In this document: piece by piece, positions 8,866 to 18,630 of the stretch
Numbering within the stretch: position 1 is the stretch's first letter
Layout: the number at the start of each line of letters is the position of its first letter
Source: Paraclostridium tenue
Lineage (GTDB): Bacteria > Bacillota > Clostridia > Peptostreptococcales > Peptostreptococcaceae
NCBI RefSeq assembly: GCF_039521565.1
Contig: NZ_BAAACP010000003.1
Location: 1-64,000 of the forward strand
Direction: 5' to 3'
Length of the DNA: 64,000 nt
Notes under the pieces: model-generated
Told to the model about the DNA's origin: nothing
Database searches by the model: none
What the model saw: the letters and a program-made list of their open reading frames with translations, nothing else
Program-made: the position numbers and the translations under genes

Positions 8866-11800
8866 ATGAGTTCTCCTAAATGGACAGATGAACAACAAGC
8901 TGTTATAGATAGTAGAAATTGTAATTTACTTGTGGCAGCAGCTGCAGGTTCAGGAAAAACAGCAGTATTAGTTGAACGTATAATACAAATAATAACAGAT
9001 ATTAAAAATCCAGTAGACATAGACAAACTATTAGTAGTTACATTTACAAATGCAGCAGCCTCAGAAATGAGAGAACGTGTAGGGGATGCTATAGCTAAAG
9101 CTTTGGATAAAAATCCTGAAAATAGTCATTTACAAAATCAATTAGTACTTTTAAATAGAGCAAGCATTACAACTATACATTCATTTTGTTTAGATGTAAT
9201 AAAATCAAATTTTCATAAGATAAATATAGATCCTAATTTTAGGATAGGGGATCAAACAGAATGTTCTCTTTTAAAACAGGAATCAATTGAAGAAGTTTTT
9301 GAAGAGTACTATCAAGCTAAAGATATAGGATTTTTAAATTTAGTGGAAAGTTATGCTGAAAAAAGAGGAGATAAAGAACTACAAGAAATTATTTTATCTA
9401 TATATAATTTTGCTATGGCTTCACCTTATCCTAAAAAATGGCTACATGATTCTGTTGAGCTATTTAATATAAATGATGATTTTGATTTTTCAAACTCTAT
9501 ATGGGCAGAGTCTATATTAGATAATGTAAAGATAGAGATAAAAGGAATAGAATCTAGCATGAGAAAAGCTATATATTATGTAGATGGAATCGAAGAATTA
9601 GAAAGTTATAAAGAAAAACTTAATATAGAATACTTTAAGATATTAGAAATATTAAATGCTTGTAATGAAGGATGGGATAAAGCGTATTACTATATGAGTA
9701 ATATGCAATTTGAAAACTTTTCAAAAGGAGTAAAAAGACTTCCAAAGGATACTCCAGAATATATAAAACAAGCAAGAGAAAGTGCTAAAGCAATAAGAGA
9801 TAAAAATAAAAAATCTTTAGAAAGTATAATAGGATCTACTTTTTATAAGAGTAATAGTCAAGTTTGCCATGAGATAAGATATTTATATCCAGTTGTAAAG
9901 TCTATTTCAGATCTAGTAATATCTTTTGAAGAAAAGTATCAAGAAAAGAAAAAAGAAAAAGGGATTATAGATTTTAGTGATATAGAACACTTTGCGCTAG
10001 ATATTTTAACTGACGAAGATGAAGAAGGAAATGTTGTTCCTTCAGATGTAGCTAAAATATATATAGATAGATTTTCAGAAATATTTATAGATGAATATCA
10101 AGATAGTAATTTAGTACAAGAAGTTTTATTAAGCACAATAGCTAAAGTTGAAAATCCAAATAGATTTATGGTTGGAGATGTTAAACAAAGTATATATAGA
10201 TTTAGACAAGCTAAACCTGAAATATTCCTTGAAAAGTATGCTAATTATGATACTAAAGAAGGTAGCAAAAATAGAAAAATAATGCTTTATAAAAACTTTA
10301 GAAGTAGGAAAGAAGTGGTAGATTCAGCTAATTATATATTTGAAAATATAATGAGTAGAAATATAGGAGAGATTGAATATAATGAAAATGAACGTCTAAA
10401 TTTAGGTGCAACTTTTAAAGAATGTGAAGAAGAAAATGCTATAGTAGGTGGGGCTACAGAAATACATTTAATGCAAAAGTCTAGTAAAGTTGAAGAAAGT
10501 TCTGATGAGAATGAACAAGAGAGAGAAGAAATAGACAATATACAATTAGAAGCTAGGATGATAGGGAAGATAATAAAAGATTTGATAAAGCCTGATGAAA
10601 GTAAAAAAGCAATGAAAGTGTATGACAAGAAACTAGATTCATACAGAAATGTAGAATTTAAAGATATAGTAATTTTATTAAGAGCAACATCGAGTTGGGC
10701 ACCAGTTTTTGTTGATGAATTAATGAATATGGATATACCAACATATGCAGATACAGGAATAGGATATTTTGATACTATAGAGATAAAAACTATTATTTCA
10801 TTGCTTCAAATAATAGATAATCCAATGCAAGATATACCACTTATAGCAGTACTAAAATCACCTATGTTTGGATTTACACCAGAGGAACTTATAGATATAA
10901 GAATAGAAGATAGACAGAAAAGTTTTTATGAAGTATTAAAATTAACTTGTGAAAAAAATGATGAATTAAGCAATAAAGTTAAGTACTTTATAGACAAGTT
11001 AGAAGACTTTAAGAAAAAATCATTATATATGAGCACTGATGAATTTTTATGGTACTTATATATAGAGACTGGATATTATGCATATGTAGGAGCTCTTCCG
11101 GCTGGAACTCAAAGACAAGCAAATTTAAAAGTTTTATTTGAAAGAGCTAAGCAATTTGAATCAACAAGTTTTAAAGGTTTATTTAACTTTATAAACTTTA
11201 TAAAAAAATTAAAACGCTCAAGTTCTGATATGGGAAGTGCAAAAACATTAGGAGAAAATGCTAATGTAGTTAGAATAATGAGTATACACAAAAGTAAAGG
11301 ATTAGAATTCCCTATAGTTATATGTGCAGGTATGGGTAAAAATTTCAATACCCAAGATTTTAAAAAGAATATTTTATATCATCATAAATTAGGATATGGA
11401 CCTCAACTTGTAGATTACAATAGAAAAATATCTTATCCAAGTATAGCAAAAGAAGCACTAAAAACTATTATAAATATGGAAAACTTATCTGAAGAAATGA
11501 GAGTTTTATATGTGGCATTTACAAGACCAAAAGAAAAATTAATTATAACTGGTTCAATAAAGGATATAGATTCTAGTATAAAAAAATGGGGGGAAGATAT
11601 AGAAAATGTTGGTCCAGTTTCAGAATATCAAATTTTAAAGGGGAAAAATTTTTTAGATTGGATAATGCCGGCAGTTTTAAAGCATAAAAATTTAAGTAAT
11701 ATAAGAGAGTTAATAAATCTAGAGACTGACACTTTTAATGAACATGAGTCAAAGTGGGAAGCAAGAGTGTGGGATAAAAGTGATGTATTGATAGAAAAAG

Positions 11801-12609
11801 AAGATATTGAGGATGAGGAAACTATAGATTCTATATTATTAAATATGGATTTAGATAAAGATAATAGTGATTACTATGGCTTAATAAGTAATAAATTAGA
11901 TTATAAATATCCATTTATAGAATCTGTAAACAGAGCAGCAACAATATCTGTTACTGAAATTAAAAGATTAGAAAGTCAATTAGAAGAAGATTATATTGCT
12001 AAAGATTTAATAAGCAAACCAACAGAAATAAAAACCCCACTTTTTATACAGGAAAGTGAAAGTAAAGATAAAATTACAGCAGCTCAAAAAGGTACTATAA
12101 TGCATTTATTTATGCAAATTGTAAACCTAAGTAAGGTAAGTAATTTAAATGATATAAAAGAAGAAATAAACTTAGCAGTTAAAAAGAAAATTTTAACTCA
12201 AACTCAAGCAGATACTATTAATCCATATAAAGTATTAAAATTTTTCAAATCTAATTTAGGAAAAAGAATGCTAAAAGCTTCATTTTTAAAAAGAGAGCAA
12301 GCTTTTTATTTACAAATTGGTATTAGAGATATATTTGAAGCAGAAGGTGAATTTAAATATATAGTAAATGATGATACTTTGATGGTAAGAGGGATAATAG
12401 ATGCTTATTTTGAAGAAGATGGTGAAATAGTTATAATAGATTATAAAACTGATTTTGTAAATGAAGAAAATAAAAATGAAGTTATAAATAGATATACAAA
12501 ACAACTTGAGATATATAGTAAAGCTTTAAATCAATTAACAGGAAAAAATATAAAGGAAGCATATATATATTTATTTGGGTTAGAGGAAGAAATACTTTAT
12601 AAACTGTAG
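8866..12609 (+). CDS. addA: ATP-dependent helicase/nuclease subunit A
   Basis: AddA, 1247 aa (B. subtilis 1232), is the active helicase and second nuclease of AddAB. Walker A AAAGSGKTAVL is at about residues 24-34, motif II IFIDEYQDSN near 406, motif III VGDVKQSIYRF, motif V SIHKSKGLEFP and motif VI LYVAFTRPKEKL. The C-terminal RecB-type nuclease shows GTIMHLFMQ and IVIIDYKTDF near 1190. The ATG follows the addB stop codon directly (TAG-ATG, no gap), with GGAGAGG upstream, so the two subunits are made from one message in close stoichiometry. Confidence 0.96.
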   Translation: MSSPKWTDEQQAVIDSRNCNLLVAAAAGSGKTAVLVERIIQIITDIKNPVDIDKLLVVTFTNAAASEMRERVGDAIAKALDKNPENSHLQNQLVLLNRASITTIHSFCLDVIKSNFHKINIDPNFRIGDQTECSLLKQESIEEVFEEYYQAKDIGFLNLVESYAEKRGDKELQEIILSIYNFAMASPYPKKWLHDSVELFNINDDFDFSNSIWAESILDNVKIEIKGIESSMRKAIYYVDGIEELESYKEKLNIEYFKILEILNACNEGWDKAYYYMSNMQFENFSKGVKRLPKDTPEYIKQARESAKAIRDKNKKSLESIIGSTFYKSNSQVCHEIRYLYPVVKSISDLVISFEEKYQEKKKEKGIIDFSDIEHFALDILTDEDEEGNVVPSDVAKIYIDRFSEIFIDEYQDSNLVQEVLLSTIAKVENPNRFMVGDVKQSIYRFRQAKPEIFLEKYANYDTKEGSKNRKIMLYKNFRSRKEVVDSANYIFENIMSRNIGEIEYNENERLNLGATFKECEEENAIVGGATEIHLMQKSSKVEESSDENEQEREEIDNIQLEARMIGKIIKDLIKPDESKKAMKVYDKKLDSYRNVEFKDIVILLRATSSWAPVFVDELMNMDIPTYADTGIGYFDTIEIKTIISLLQIIDNPMQDIPLIAVLKSPMFGFTPEELIDIRIEDRQKSFYEVLKLTCEKNDELSNKVKYFIDKLEDFKKKSLYMSTDEFLWYLYIETGYYAYVGALPAGTQRQANLKVLFERAKQFESTSFKGLFNFINFIKKLKRSSSDMGSAKTLGENANVVRIMSIHKSKGLEFPIVICAGMGKNFNTQDFKKNILYHHKLGYGPQLVDYNRKISYPSIAKEALKTIINMENLSEEMRVLYVAFTRPKEKLIITGSIKDIDSSIKKWGEDIENVGPVSEYQILKGKNFLDWIMPAVLKHKNLSNIRELINLETDTFNEHESKWEARVWDKSDVLIEKEDIEDEETIDSILLNMDLDKDNSDYYGLISNKLDYKYPFIESVNRAATISVTEIKRLESQLEEDYIAKDLISKPTEIKTPLFIQESESKDKITAAQKGTIMHLFMQIVNLSKVSNLNDIKEEINLAVKKKILTQTQADTINPYKVLKFFKSNLGKRMLKASFLKREQAFYLQIGIRDIFEAEGEFKYIVNDDTLMVRGIIDAYFEEDGEIVIIDYKTDFVNEENKNEVINRYTKQLEIYSKALNQLTGKNIKEAYIYLFGLEEEILYKL

Positions 12610-12619
12610 GAGGGATATT

Positions 12620-13834
12620 ATGAGGTTTATACATACATCCGATTGGCATCTAGGTAAAAATTTAGAAGGTCATTTAAGATTAGCCGAACAAGAAAAGTTT
12701 TGCAAAGATTTTATTGATATAGTTAATGAAAATGATATAGATATGGTTATTATTGCAGGAGATATATATGATACATCAAACCCTCCAGCACAGGCTGAAA
12801 AATTATTTTATAAAACAGTAAGTGAATTATCTCAAAATGGAAAAAGATGTGTGCTTATTATAGCTGGAAACCATGATAATCCAGAAAGATTATCAGCAGC
12901 AAGTCCATTAGCTCATGAGCAGGGAATAATAATTTTAGGTATGCCAAATAGTTATACACAACCTTATAAGTACGATGGATTTGAGATAGTTTTTAGTGAA
13001 GCAGGAGTTTTAGAATTAAAAATAAAGGATGAGAGTGTAGTTATATCTACACTTCCTTATCCAAGCGAAAAAAGATTAAATGAAGTTTTAGTTAAAAGTT
13101 CAGATGATAAAGAAAAACAACAAACTTATACTGAAAAAATTGGTGAAATCTTCAAATCAACAACTAGTCGATTTAAAGAAGACACTATAAATATAGCAGT
13201 ATCACATTTATTTGTTTTAGGGGGAGAGACCACAGATTCTGAAAGACCTATAGAACTAGGAGGAACTCTTATTGTAAATACTAAGGACTTACCCCAAAAT
13301 GCTCAGTATATAGCACTAGGACATTTACATAAGCCTCAAAAAGTATCAGAAAGACTAAATGCATATTATTCAGGATCTCCTCTTCAATACAGTAAAGATG
13401 AAAGAAGTTACAGTAAAGGAGCTAATATAGTTGAGATAAAAGCAGGTGAAAAACCAAATATAAATCAAATATATTTTAAAAACTATAAACCAATAGAAGT
13501 ATTTAAATGCAGTGGGATAGAAGAAGCTTTAAAAATATGTGAAGAAAATAAAGATAGAGATATATGGTCTTATTTTGAAATAAAAACGGAAGAAGTATTA
13601 TCACAATCAGATATAAAGAAGATGAAAGATACACTTAAAGACATTATAGAAATTAGGCCTATAATTACAACTAATGAACAAGAAGAAGTTATAGATATGA
13701 AAGAAAAATCTATGGGAGAACTCTTTAAAGATTTTTATTCTTTTAGTAGAGGTGTTGAACCTAAGGGAGAATTAATGGATTTATTTTTAGATATAGTCAG
13801 TGAAGAGGGTGAAAATATAAATGAAACCAATTAA
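12620..13834 (+). CDS. sbcD: Exonuclease subunit SbcD (Mre11-type)
   Basis: SbcD, 404 aa, is the nuclease subunit of SbcCD, which cuts hairpins and protein-blocked DNA ends. Metallophosphoesterase motifs are in order: HTSDWHLGK (D, H), IAGDIYDT, AGNHDNPE, SHLFVLGG and ALGHLHKPQ. GGAGGG lies 6-9 nt before the ATG. It starts 10 nt after addA and overlaps sbcC by 14 nt, so it is part of the same operon. Confidence 0.96.
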   Translation: MRFIHTSDWHLGKNLEGHLRLAEQEKFCKDFIDIVNENDIDMVIIAGDIYDTSNPPAQAEKLFYKTVSELSQNGKRCVLIIAGNHDNPERLSAASPLAHEQGIIILGMPNSYTQPYKYDGFEIVFSEAGVLELKIKDESVVISTLPYPSEKRLNEVLVKSSDDKEKQQTYTEKIGEIFKSTTSRFKEDTINIAVSHLFVLGGETTDSERPIELGGTLIVNTKDLPQNAQYIALGHLHKPQKVSERLNAYYSGSPLQYSKDERSYSKGANIVEIKAGEKPNINQIYFKNYKPIEVFKCSGIEEALKICEENKDRDIWSYFEIKTEEVLSQSDIKKMKDTLKDIIEIRPIITTNEQEEVIDMKEKSMGELFKDFYSFSRGVEPKGELMDLFLDIVSEEGENINETN

Positions 13835-16800
13835 ATTAAAGTTAAGTGGGTTAAATAGTTATGTAGATAATCAGGTCATAGATTTTGAAAAATTAACAGA
13901 AAGAGGCCTGTTTGGAATATTTGGGCCAACAGGTAGTGGTAAATCTACAATATTAGATGCTATAACTATGGCTATGTATGGAAATATACCAAGAAACACT
14001 AAAGAGTATATAAATAGTGCTAGTGAAAAGGCTAATATATCTTATGAATTTGAAATTGGAAGTAAAGATTCTAAAAAAAGGTATATAGTGGATAGAACTA
14101 TAAAAAGAACTAAAACAGGTGGTATATTAACTAGTCACTGTAGATTAGTTGAAATTCACAATGAAGAAGAAAGTACAGTTTTAGCTGATAAAGCAACTGA
14201 AGTTAATAAAAAAATTTCAGAAGTAGTTGGACTTACAGCTGATGATTTTACAAGATCAGTTGTTTTACCACAAGGTAAGTTTAATGATTTTTTAAAGTTA
14301 ACTGGAGCTGAAAGAAGGAACATGCTTGAGAGAATATTTGGATTAGAAAAGTATGGGCGAATGTTAATTGATAAAGTAAGACAAAGAAAAAGTGAAGAAA
14401 ATAAAAATTTACTTATCTTAAATACAAAATTAGGTGGATATGAAGGAATATCTGAAGAAGAATATAAAAATGTATTAAATGAATTAAAAGAATTAAATTT
14501 AAGTGAAAGCAAATATAAAGAAGAATTAAAAGACATAGAATTAAAATTTGAGAAGTGTAAAGACATATATGAAAAACAATTAGAACTTGAAAAATATGAA
14601 TTTGAAAAAAAAGAAATAGATTTAAAATCAAAAGATATAGAAGATAAAGAAAATAAACTAGAAAATGCATATAAAGCAGAAAAAATTAAACCTTATATAG
14701 AAAATATAAATTCTTTAGAAAAAAGTATAGATAAAGATAAATGCAGTATAAAAGATATAGAAAATACATTAAATATTGAGAAACAAGAACTTATATTAAT
14801 TCAAAATCAATATGAAGAAATAAAAACTAAAAAAGATATAGAATTGCCTAGATTAAGTGAAAAAAAGGTAAAACTTGAAAGAGCTATAGAACTTGAATCC
14901 CAAGTAGAAGAATTGGATAAAGAGCTTTTAATACTAAGAACTAATTATAAAAAATTAATAATTGAAAAAGAAAGTTTAGATAAATCTAAAATAGAATTAA
15001 ATTCAAATAAATTATCTATTGAAAAATGTATTAATGACTTAGAAATAAAAAGTAAAGATTTAAGAATTTCAGCAGACTTAAAACAAAAAGTATTTTTAGC
15101 TTATGATACTGAAAAGGAATATGAAGTACTAAATGCTCAAATTAAAAAAAGTGCAGAAAAAAGAGAGGTATTAAAAAAAGAACTTTCAGAAAAAGAATTT
15201 GATTTTAGAAAATCAAAAAAACATAAAGATGATATAAACAAAGATTTAGAAGAAGCAATAAAAAAACAAGAAACTATAATTAATAAATGTCCAGGAGAAA
15301 ATGATAATTTAATAAAAAGTAATGAAATTTTAGCAGTTCTTAAAAATAAAATAGAAATTTTAAAAGAACATGAAAATAGAAAAAAAATAGTAAAAGATGA
15401 ATTAAATACAATAGAAGAACAAAAATTTAAAGTAGAGAGAGAAATAAGTTCAATAGAAGATAAACTAGAAAGAAAATCTAAAGAAATAGAAGATTTGGAA
15501 AAAGAGTTAAATAATTTAAGATATATTAACTTAGCCAATGAACTAAGAAAAGAATTAAAAGAGAATACTCCTTGTCCAGTTTGTGGATCTACTCATCATA
15601 TAAAACTTGATTTAACAAATACATCAAATCAAGTTGAATATACAAGTTCGAAATTAGAAAACTATAAATTAGAACAAAAATCATTAAAAGCTGATTTAGA
15701 TAAATATAATATAAAAAATAGTTCTATAAAATCAGCATATCAAATTAAAGAAAAAGAGTTAAAAGAATTAACTTTAAAAATTGGAAGTGATAATGTAGAT
15801 GAACTATCCAGAAAATATGATGAAGAGAAAAGAAAATTAGAGAATTTAAAAATTAATATAGATTTATGGAAAAAAGACAAAGAAGATGTAGATAAAAAGG
15901 TTGTTCAATTAAAAGAAAGTAAATATGAGATAGAAAAAGAATATATAAAGTTAGATGAATATATTCACAGTACAAAAAAAGCTCTAGAAAATATAAATAA
16001 AGATATAGATGATATAGAAAGTAAATATAATACTATAAAAGATAAATATTTAAGTTTAAAAAGTACACTAAAGATAAATGATTTAAAATCTAAAGTAAAT
16101 GAAATAAATAATAATGAAAAAACATTAGAAGAACTAAATAAGAAATTAGATCAAAAGCAAAAAGAAAAAAATGAAAATATAGAAAAACTTGAATTAATAC
16201 AAAAACAAATTCATGAAAAAGATTTAGAATCATCTAGACTTAAAGATTTAGGACAAGAAAAGAAAAAGATAAGAGATGAAAAGTATAATGAATTAATATC
16301 TACAACAAAAGGTAAATCTCCAAAACTTATATTAGAAGATATCGAAATTACTATAAATAATATAATAAATCAAGAACGTAGCTTAAGTTTAAAAAAAGAT
16401 GATAAATTAAAAAGTATAGAAGAACATTTAGCACAAAAAAATAATATAGAAGGAAGCTTAAAAAACTCTAAAGAACAATATGAAAATCAACAAATGATAT
16501 TAACTAATTTATTAAAAGAATATAAATTTGAATCGATTTATGCAGTAAAAAGGTGCATATTAGATGAAGAATTTATTAATAAATTAAAAGATGAAATATC
16601 TGATTATAAGGAAAAAAGTAGTAGAATAGAATTGAAAATAAAAGATTTAAAAAATAAAATAGGAAAAGAATATGTAACTAAAGAAAGTTATGATGAACTA
16701 AAGAAAAGTATATCTGATATTAAAATTAAGATTGAGAATATAAATTCAGATAAGGGTGCAAAACAGTTACATGCAAATAATTTAAAAGAAGCTTTAGAGA

Positions 16801-17351
16801 AGATAGAAGATATAAATAAAGAATTTAAAAAGGTTCAACATAAAGTAGATTTATTAGATGAACTAGATAAAGTTATACAAGGAAATAAGTTAGTTGAATA
16901 TGTATCAACAAGTCAATTAAAATATATAGCTATAGAAGCTTCTAAGAGATTAAAAGATATAACTAAGGGTAGATATGCATTAGAGATTGACTCAACTTTA
17001 AACTTTGTTATGAGAGATGATTTTAATGGAGGAATAAGAAGAAGTGTTGATACTTTATCTGGAGGAGAAACATTTTTAACATCATTATCTTTAGCATTAG
17101 CATTATCATCACAAATACAACTTAAAGGAAGTGCTCCATTAGAATTTTTCTTTTTAGATGAAGGTTTTGGATCTTTAGATAGTGAGCTTTTAGAAATTGT
17201 TATGAGTTCATTAGAAAGACTTCACAGTGATAGGTTGAGTGTTGGAATAATAAGTCATGTTGAAGAATTAAAAAATAGAGTACCAGTAAAATTAATAGTT
17301 ACTCCAAGTGAAGCTGGAAATGGTTCAAAGGTTAAAATAGAATATAGTTAA
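13821..17351 (+). CDS. sbcC: Exonuclease subunit SbcC (Rad50-type ATPase)
   Basis: SbcC, 1176 aa, is the SMC-like ATPase that powers and gates SbcD. Walker A FGPTGSGKSTILDA is near residue 33, a Q-loop LPQGKFNDFLK follows, then a very long Lys/Glu-rich coiled coil broken by the zinc hook NTPCPVCGSTHH near residue 584. The C-terminal lobe has the signature LSGGETFLTSLSLALA and Walker B FFFLDEGFGSLD. The start overlaps sbcD, with GAGGGTGA ahead of it. It is the last gene of the operon and a terminator follows. Confidence 0.96.
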   Translation: MKPIKLKLSGLNSYVDNQVIDFEKLTERGLFGIFGPTGSGKSTILDAITMAMYGNIPRNTKEYINSASEKANISYEFEIGSKDSKKRYIVDRTIKRTKTGGILTSHCRLVEIHNEEESTVLADKATEVNKKISEVVGLTADDFTRSVVLPQGKFNDFLKLTGAERRNMLERIFGLEKYGRMLIDKVRQRKSEENKNLLILNTKLGGYEGISEEEYKNVLNELKELNLSESKYKEELKDIELKFEKCKDIYEKQLELEKYEFEKKEIDLKSKDIEDKENKLENAYKAEKIKPYIENINSLEKSIDKDKCSIKDIENTLNIEKQELILIQNQYEEIKTKKDIELPRLSEKKVKLERAIELESQVEELDKELLILRTNYKKLIIEKESLDKSKIELNSNKLSIEKCINDLEIKSKDLRISADLKQKVFLAYDTEKEYEVLNAQIKKSAEKREVLKKELSEKEFDFRKSKKHKDDINKDLEEAIKKQETIINKCPGENDNLIKSNEILAVLKNKIEILKEHENRKKIVKDELNTIEEQKFKVEREISSIEDKLERKSKEIEDLEKELNNLRYINLANELRKELKENTPCPVCGSTHHIKLDLTNTSNQVEYTSSKLENYKLEQKSLKADLDKYNIKNSSIKSAYQIKEKELKELTLKIGSDNVDELSRKYDEEKRKLENLKINIDLWKKDKEDVDKKVVQLKESKYEIEKEYIKLDEYIHSTKKALENINKDIDDIESKYNTIKDKYLSLKSTLKINDLKSKVNEINNNEKTLEELNKKLDQKQKEKNENIEKLELIQKQIHEKDLESSRLKDLGQEKKKIRDEKYNELISTTKGKSPKLILEDIEITINNIINQERSLSLKKDDKLKSIEEHLAQKNNIEGSLKNSKEQYENQQMILTNLLKEYKFESIYAVKRCILDEEFINKLKDEISDYKEKSSRIELKIKDLKNKIGKEYVTKESYDELKKSISDIKIKIENINSDKGAKQLHANNLKEALEKIEDINKEFKKVQHKVDLLDELDKVIQGNKLVEYVSTSQLKYIAIEASKRLKDITKGRYALEIDSTLNFVMRDDFNGGIRRSVDTLSGGETFLTSLSLALALSSQIQLKGSAPLEFFFLDEGFGSLDSELLEIVMSSLERLHSDRLSVGIISHVEELKNRVPVKLIVTPSEAGNGSKVKIEYS

Positions 17352-17356
17352 AAATA

Positions 17357-17400
17357 AAAAATACAATGTGTTTAAGATAAATTTAAACCATTGTATTTTT
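17357..17400 (+). terminator. Terminator of the addBA-sbcDC operon
   Basis: AAAAATACAATG (17357-17368) pairs with CATTGTATTTTT (17389-17400). An inner 6-bp stem GTTTAA/TTAAAC extends it, and the arm ends in T5. Confidence 0.8.
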
Positions 17401-17497
17401 ATTATTAGGGGGAGAGATATATTTAACTTTTCTCGTACATTATAATTATTTACAAATTCAAATTTTATATTCATTAAATCGAAAAATAAATAAAAAA

Positions 17498-17649
17498 ATC
17501 ACCTATACAAGGGGGGTATAGGTGATAAATAAGGGGGGATAGAAATTATCTATTTTCCGATCATATTTGAATTATTAACAAGTATTTTAATATTATTCAT
17601 ATATATTAAATCTTGTTATTTAAGAAAGATGATTTTTTATCTTTCTTAA
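17498..17649. other. Structured intergenic region with a G-run hairpin
   Basis: The 363-bp gap between sbcC and the reductase gene holds no convincing gene. It has three hairpins. The first (17498-17507 with 17517-17526, perfect 10 bp) has a six-G run in its loop, and a second six-G run follows at 17533-17538. The second (about 17577-17617) has AACAAG/CTTGTT ends. The third (17620-17630 with 17639-17649) is a perfect 11-bp stem. A very similar G-loop hairpin lies at 58380. Function and strand are unknown; one of the hairpins may end the minus-strand reductase transcript. Confidence 0.45.
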
Positions 17650-17714
17650 TGTCATTATATGCATAAAAATAATATTTGTTACTATTTAAAATAAGAATTT
17701 ATAACCTTTTGCTA

Positions 17715-18389
17715 TTAATTTTTATATTTATTTAAATCAAAATTAGATGAAAACTCTTCAAATCCTATCCTATCTATATAAGCCCCTAATCGTTCTTTTC
17801 CAGTAGCATTTGATGCATATAATTTTACTATATCATCAACTAAATCTAGGACTTTTTCATCAGATACACCCATAGCTAATCTATCACCAATTCTAGGTAC
17901 AGTTCCACCTTTTCCACCTACAAATACAGTCCATCCTTTAGGAGTACCCATAAGGCCTATATCCCTAGTATGGTTATTTGCACAACTATTAGGACAACCA
18001 CTAACCCCCATTTTAAGTTTATTAGGTAAATCCATTCCATGATATCTATCATCAAGTTTAAGTCCAATATCTACAGAATTTCTAAAACCTCTTTTACAAA
18101 ATGTAGTTCCAGGGCAAGTTTTAATACTTCTTACGCATAAACCTATAGCAGCACCTGGTTTCATACCTAAATCTTGCCAAGCTGAATCTATATCCTTTTC
18201 ATCAAGCCCAACTAATGCTATACGCTGTGCAGCTGTAATCTTTATAGCTTGTGCATTATATTTATCGGCAACGTCAGCAAGTTTTCTCAGTTGGTCAGAT
18301 GATATAATTCCTGCTGGTACGTGAGGAGCTATAGCATAAGTCTTCATATCTCTTTGTAAAACAGCTCCTTTATCTAGCAAATCTTTCAT
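17715..18389 (-). CDS. Small sulfite/nitrite reductase-like siroheme Fe-S protein
   Basis: A 224-aa single-unit member of the nitrite/sulfite reductase family. Residues 1-70 form the ferredoxin-like half domain, and the rest is the siroheme-4Fe-4S domain. The cluster ligands are visible as CPGTTFC (Cys92, Cys98) and GCPNSC (Cys132, Cys136). It is about half the size of assimilatory reductases and matches the small anaerobic reductase-like proteins found in clostridia and methanogens. The ATG has TAGGAGGTA upstream. It stands alone, with no electron-donor gene beside it, so substrate and partner cannot be told from the window. Confidence 0.85.
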   Translation of the reverse strand: MKDLLDKGAVLQRDMKTYAIAPHVPAGIISSDQLRKLADVADKYNAQAIKITAAQRIALVGLDEKDIDSAWQDLGMKPGAAIGLCVRSIKTCPGTTFCKRGFRNSVDIGLKLDDRYHGMDLPNKLKMGVSGCPNSCANNHTRDIGLMGTPKGWTVFVGGKGGTVPRIGDRLAMGVSDEKVLDLVDDIVKLYASNATGKERLGAYIDRIGFEEFSSNFDLNKYKN

Positions 18390-18589
18390 GTAATACCTCC
18401 TAAAATATATATTGATAGTAGTTTATGTAGATATAAAAAATATATTATATATATGATAATTTTACTTCTAAATGAACAATATAATATATATAGTAATTAG
18501 AGTATAAGTTTTTATTAACATACTTGATTAAATATTAGTTGGAAGTGGTATTTACTTTAATGGTATTTCCAAATTTTTAAAGACTATGA

Positions 18590-18595
18590 TATAAT
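18590..18595 (+). promoter_or_regulatory. Putative -10 element of the CNNM/CorC gene
   Basis: TATAAT lies 35 nt before the TTG start. The -35 region (around 18567) is poor. An imperfect GGAA...TTCC repeat with two GGTATTT copies lies at 18541-18570. Confidence 0.4.
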
Positions 18596-18630
18596 TATAT
18601 AAAAAGAATAAACTAGGAGTGTGGTAAAAA

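Noticed and set aside
14156..15538. Several long open frames antisense to sbcC (and similar ones antisense to addAB, cdeC and rnfD)
   Set aside because: They lie wholly inside well-supported genes, have biased compositions mirroring the sense codons, and lack ribosome binding sites.
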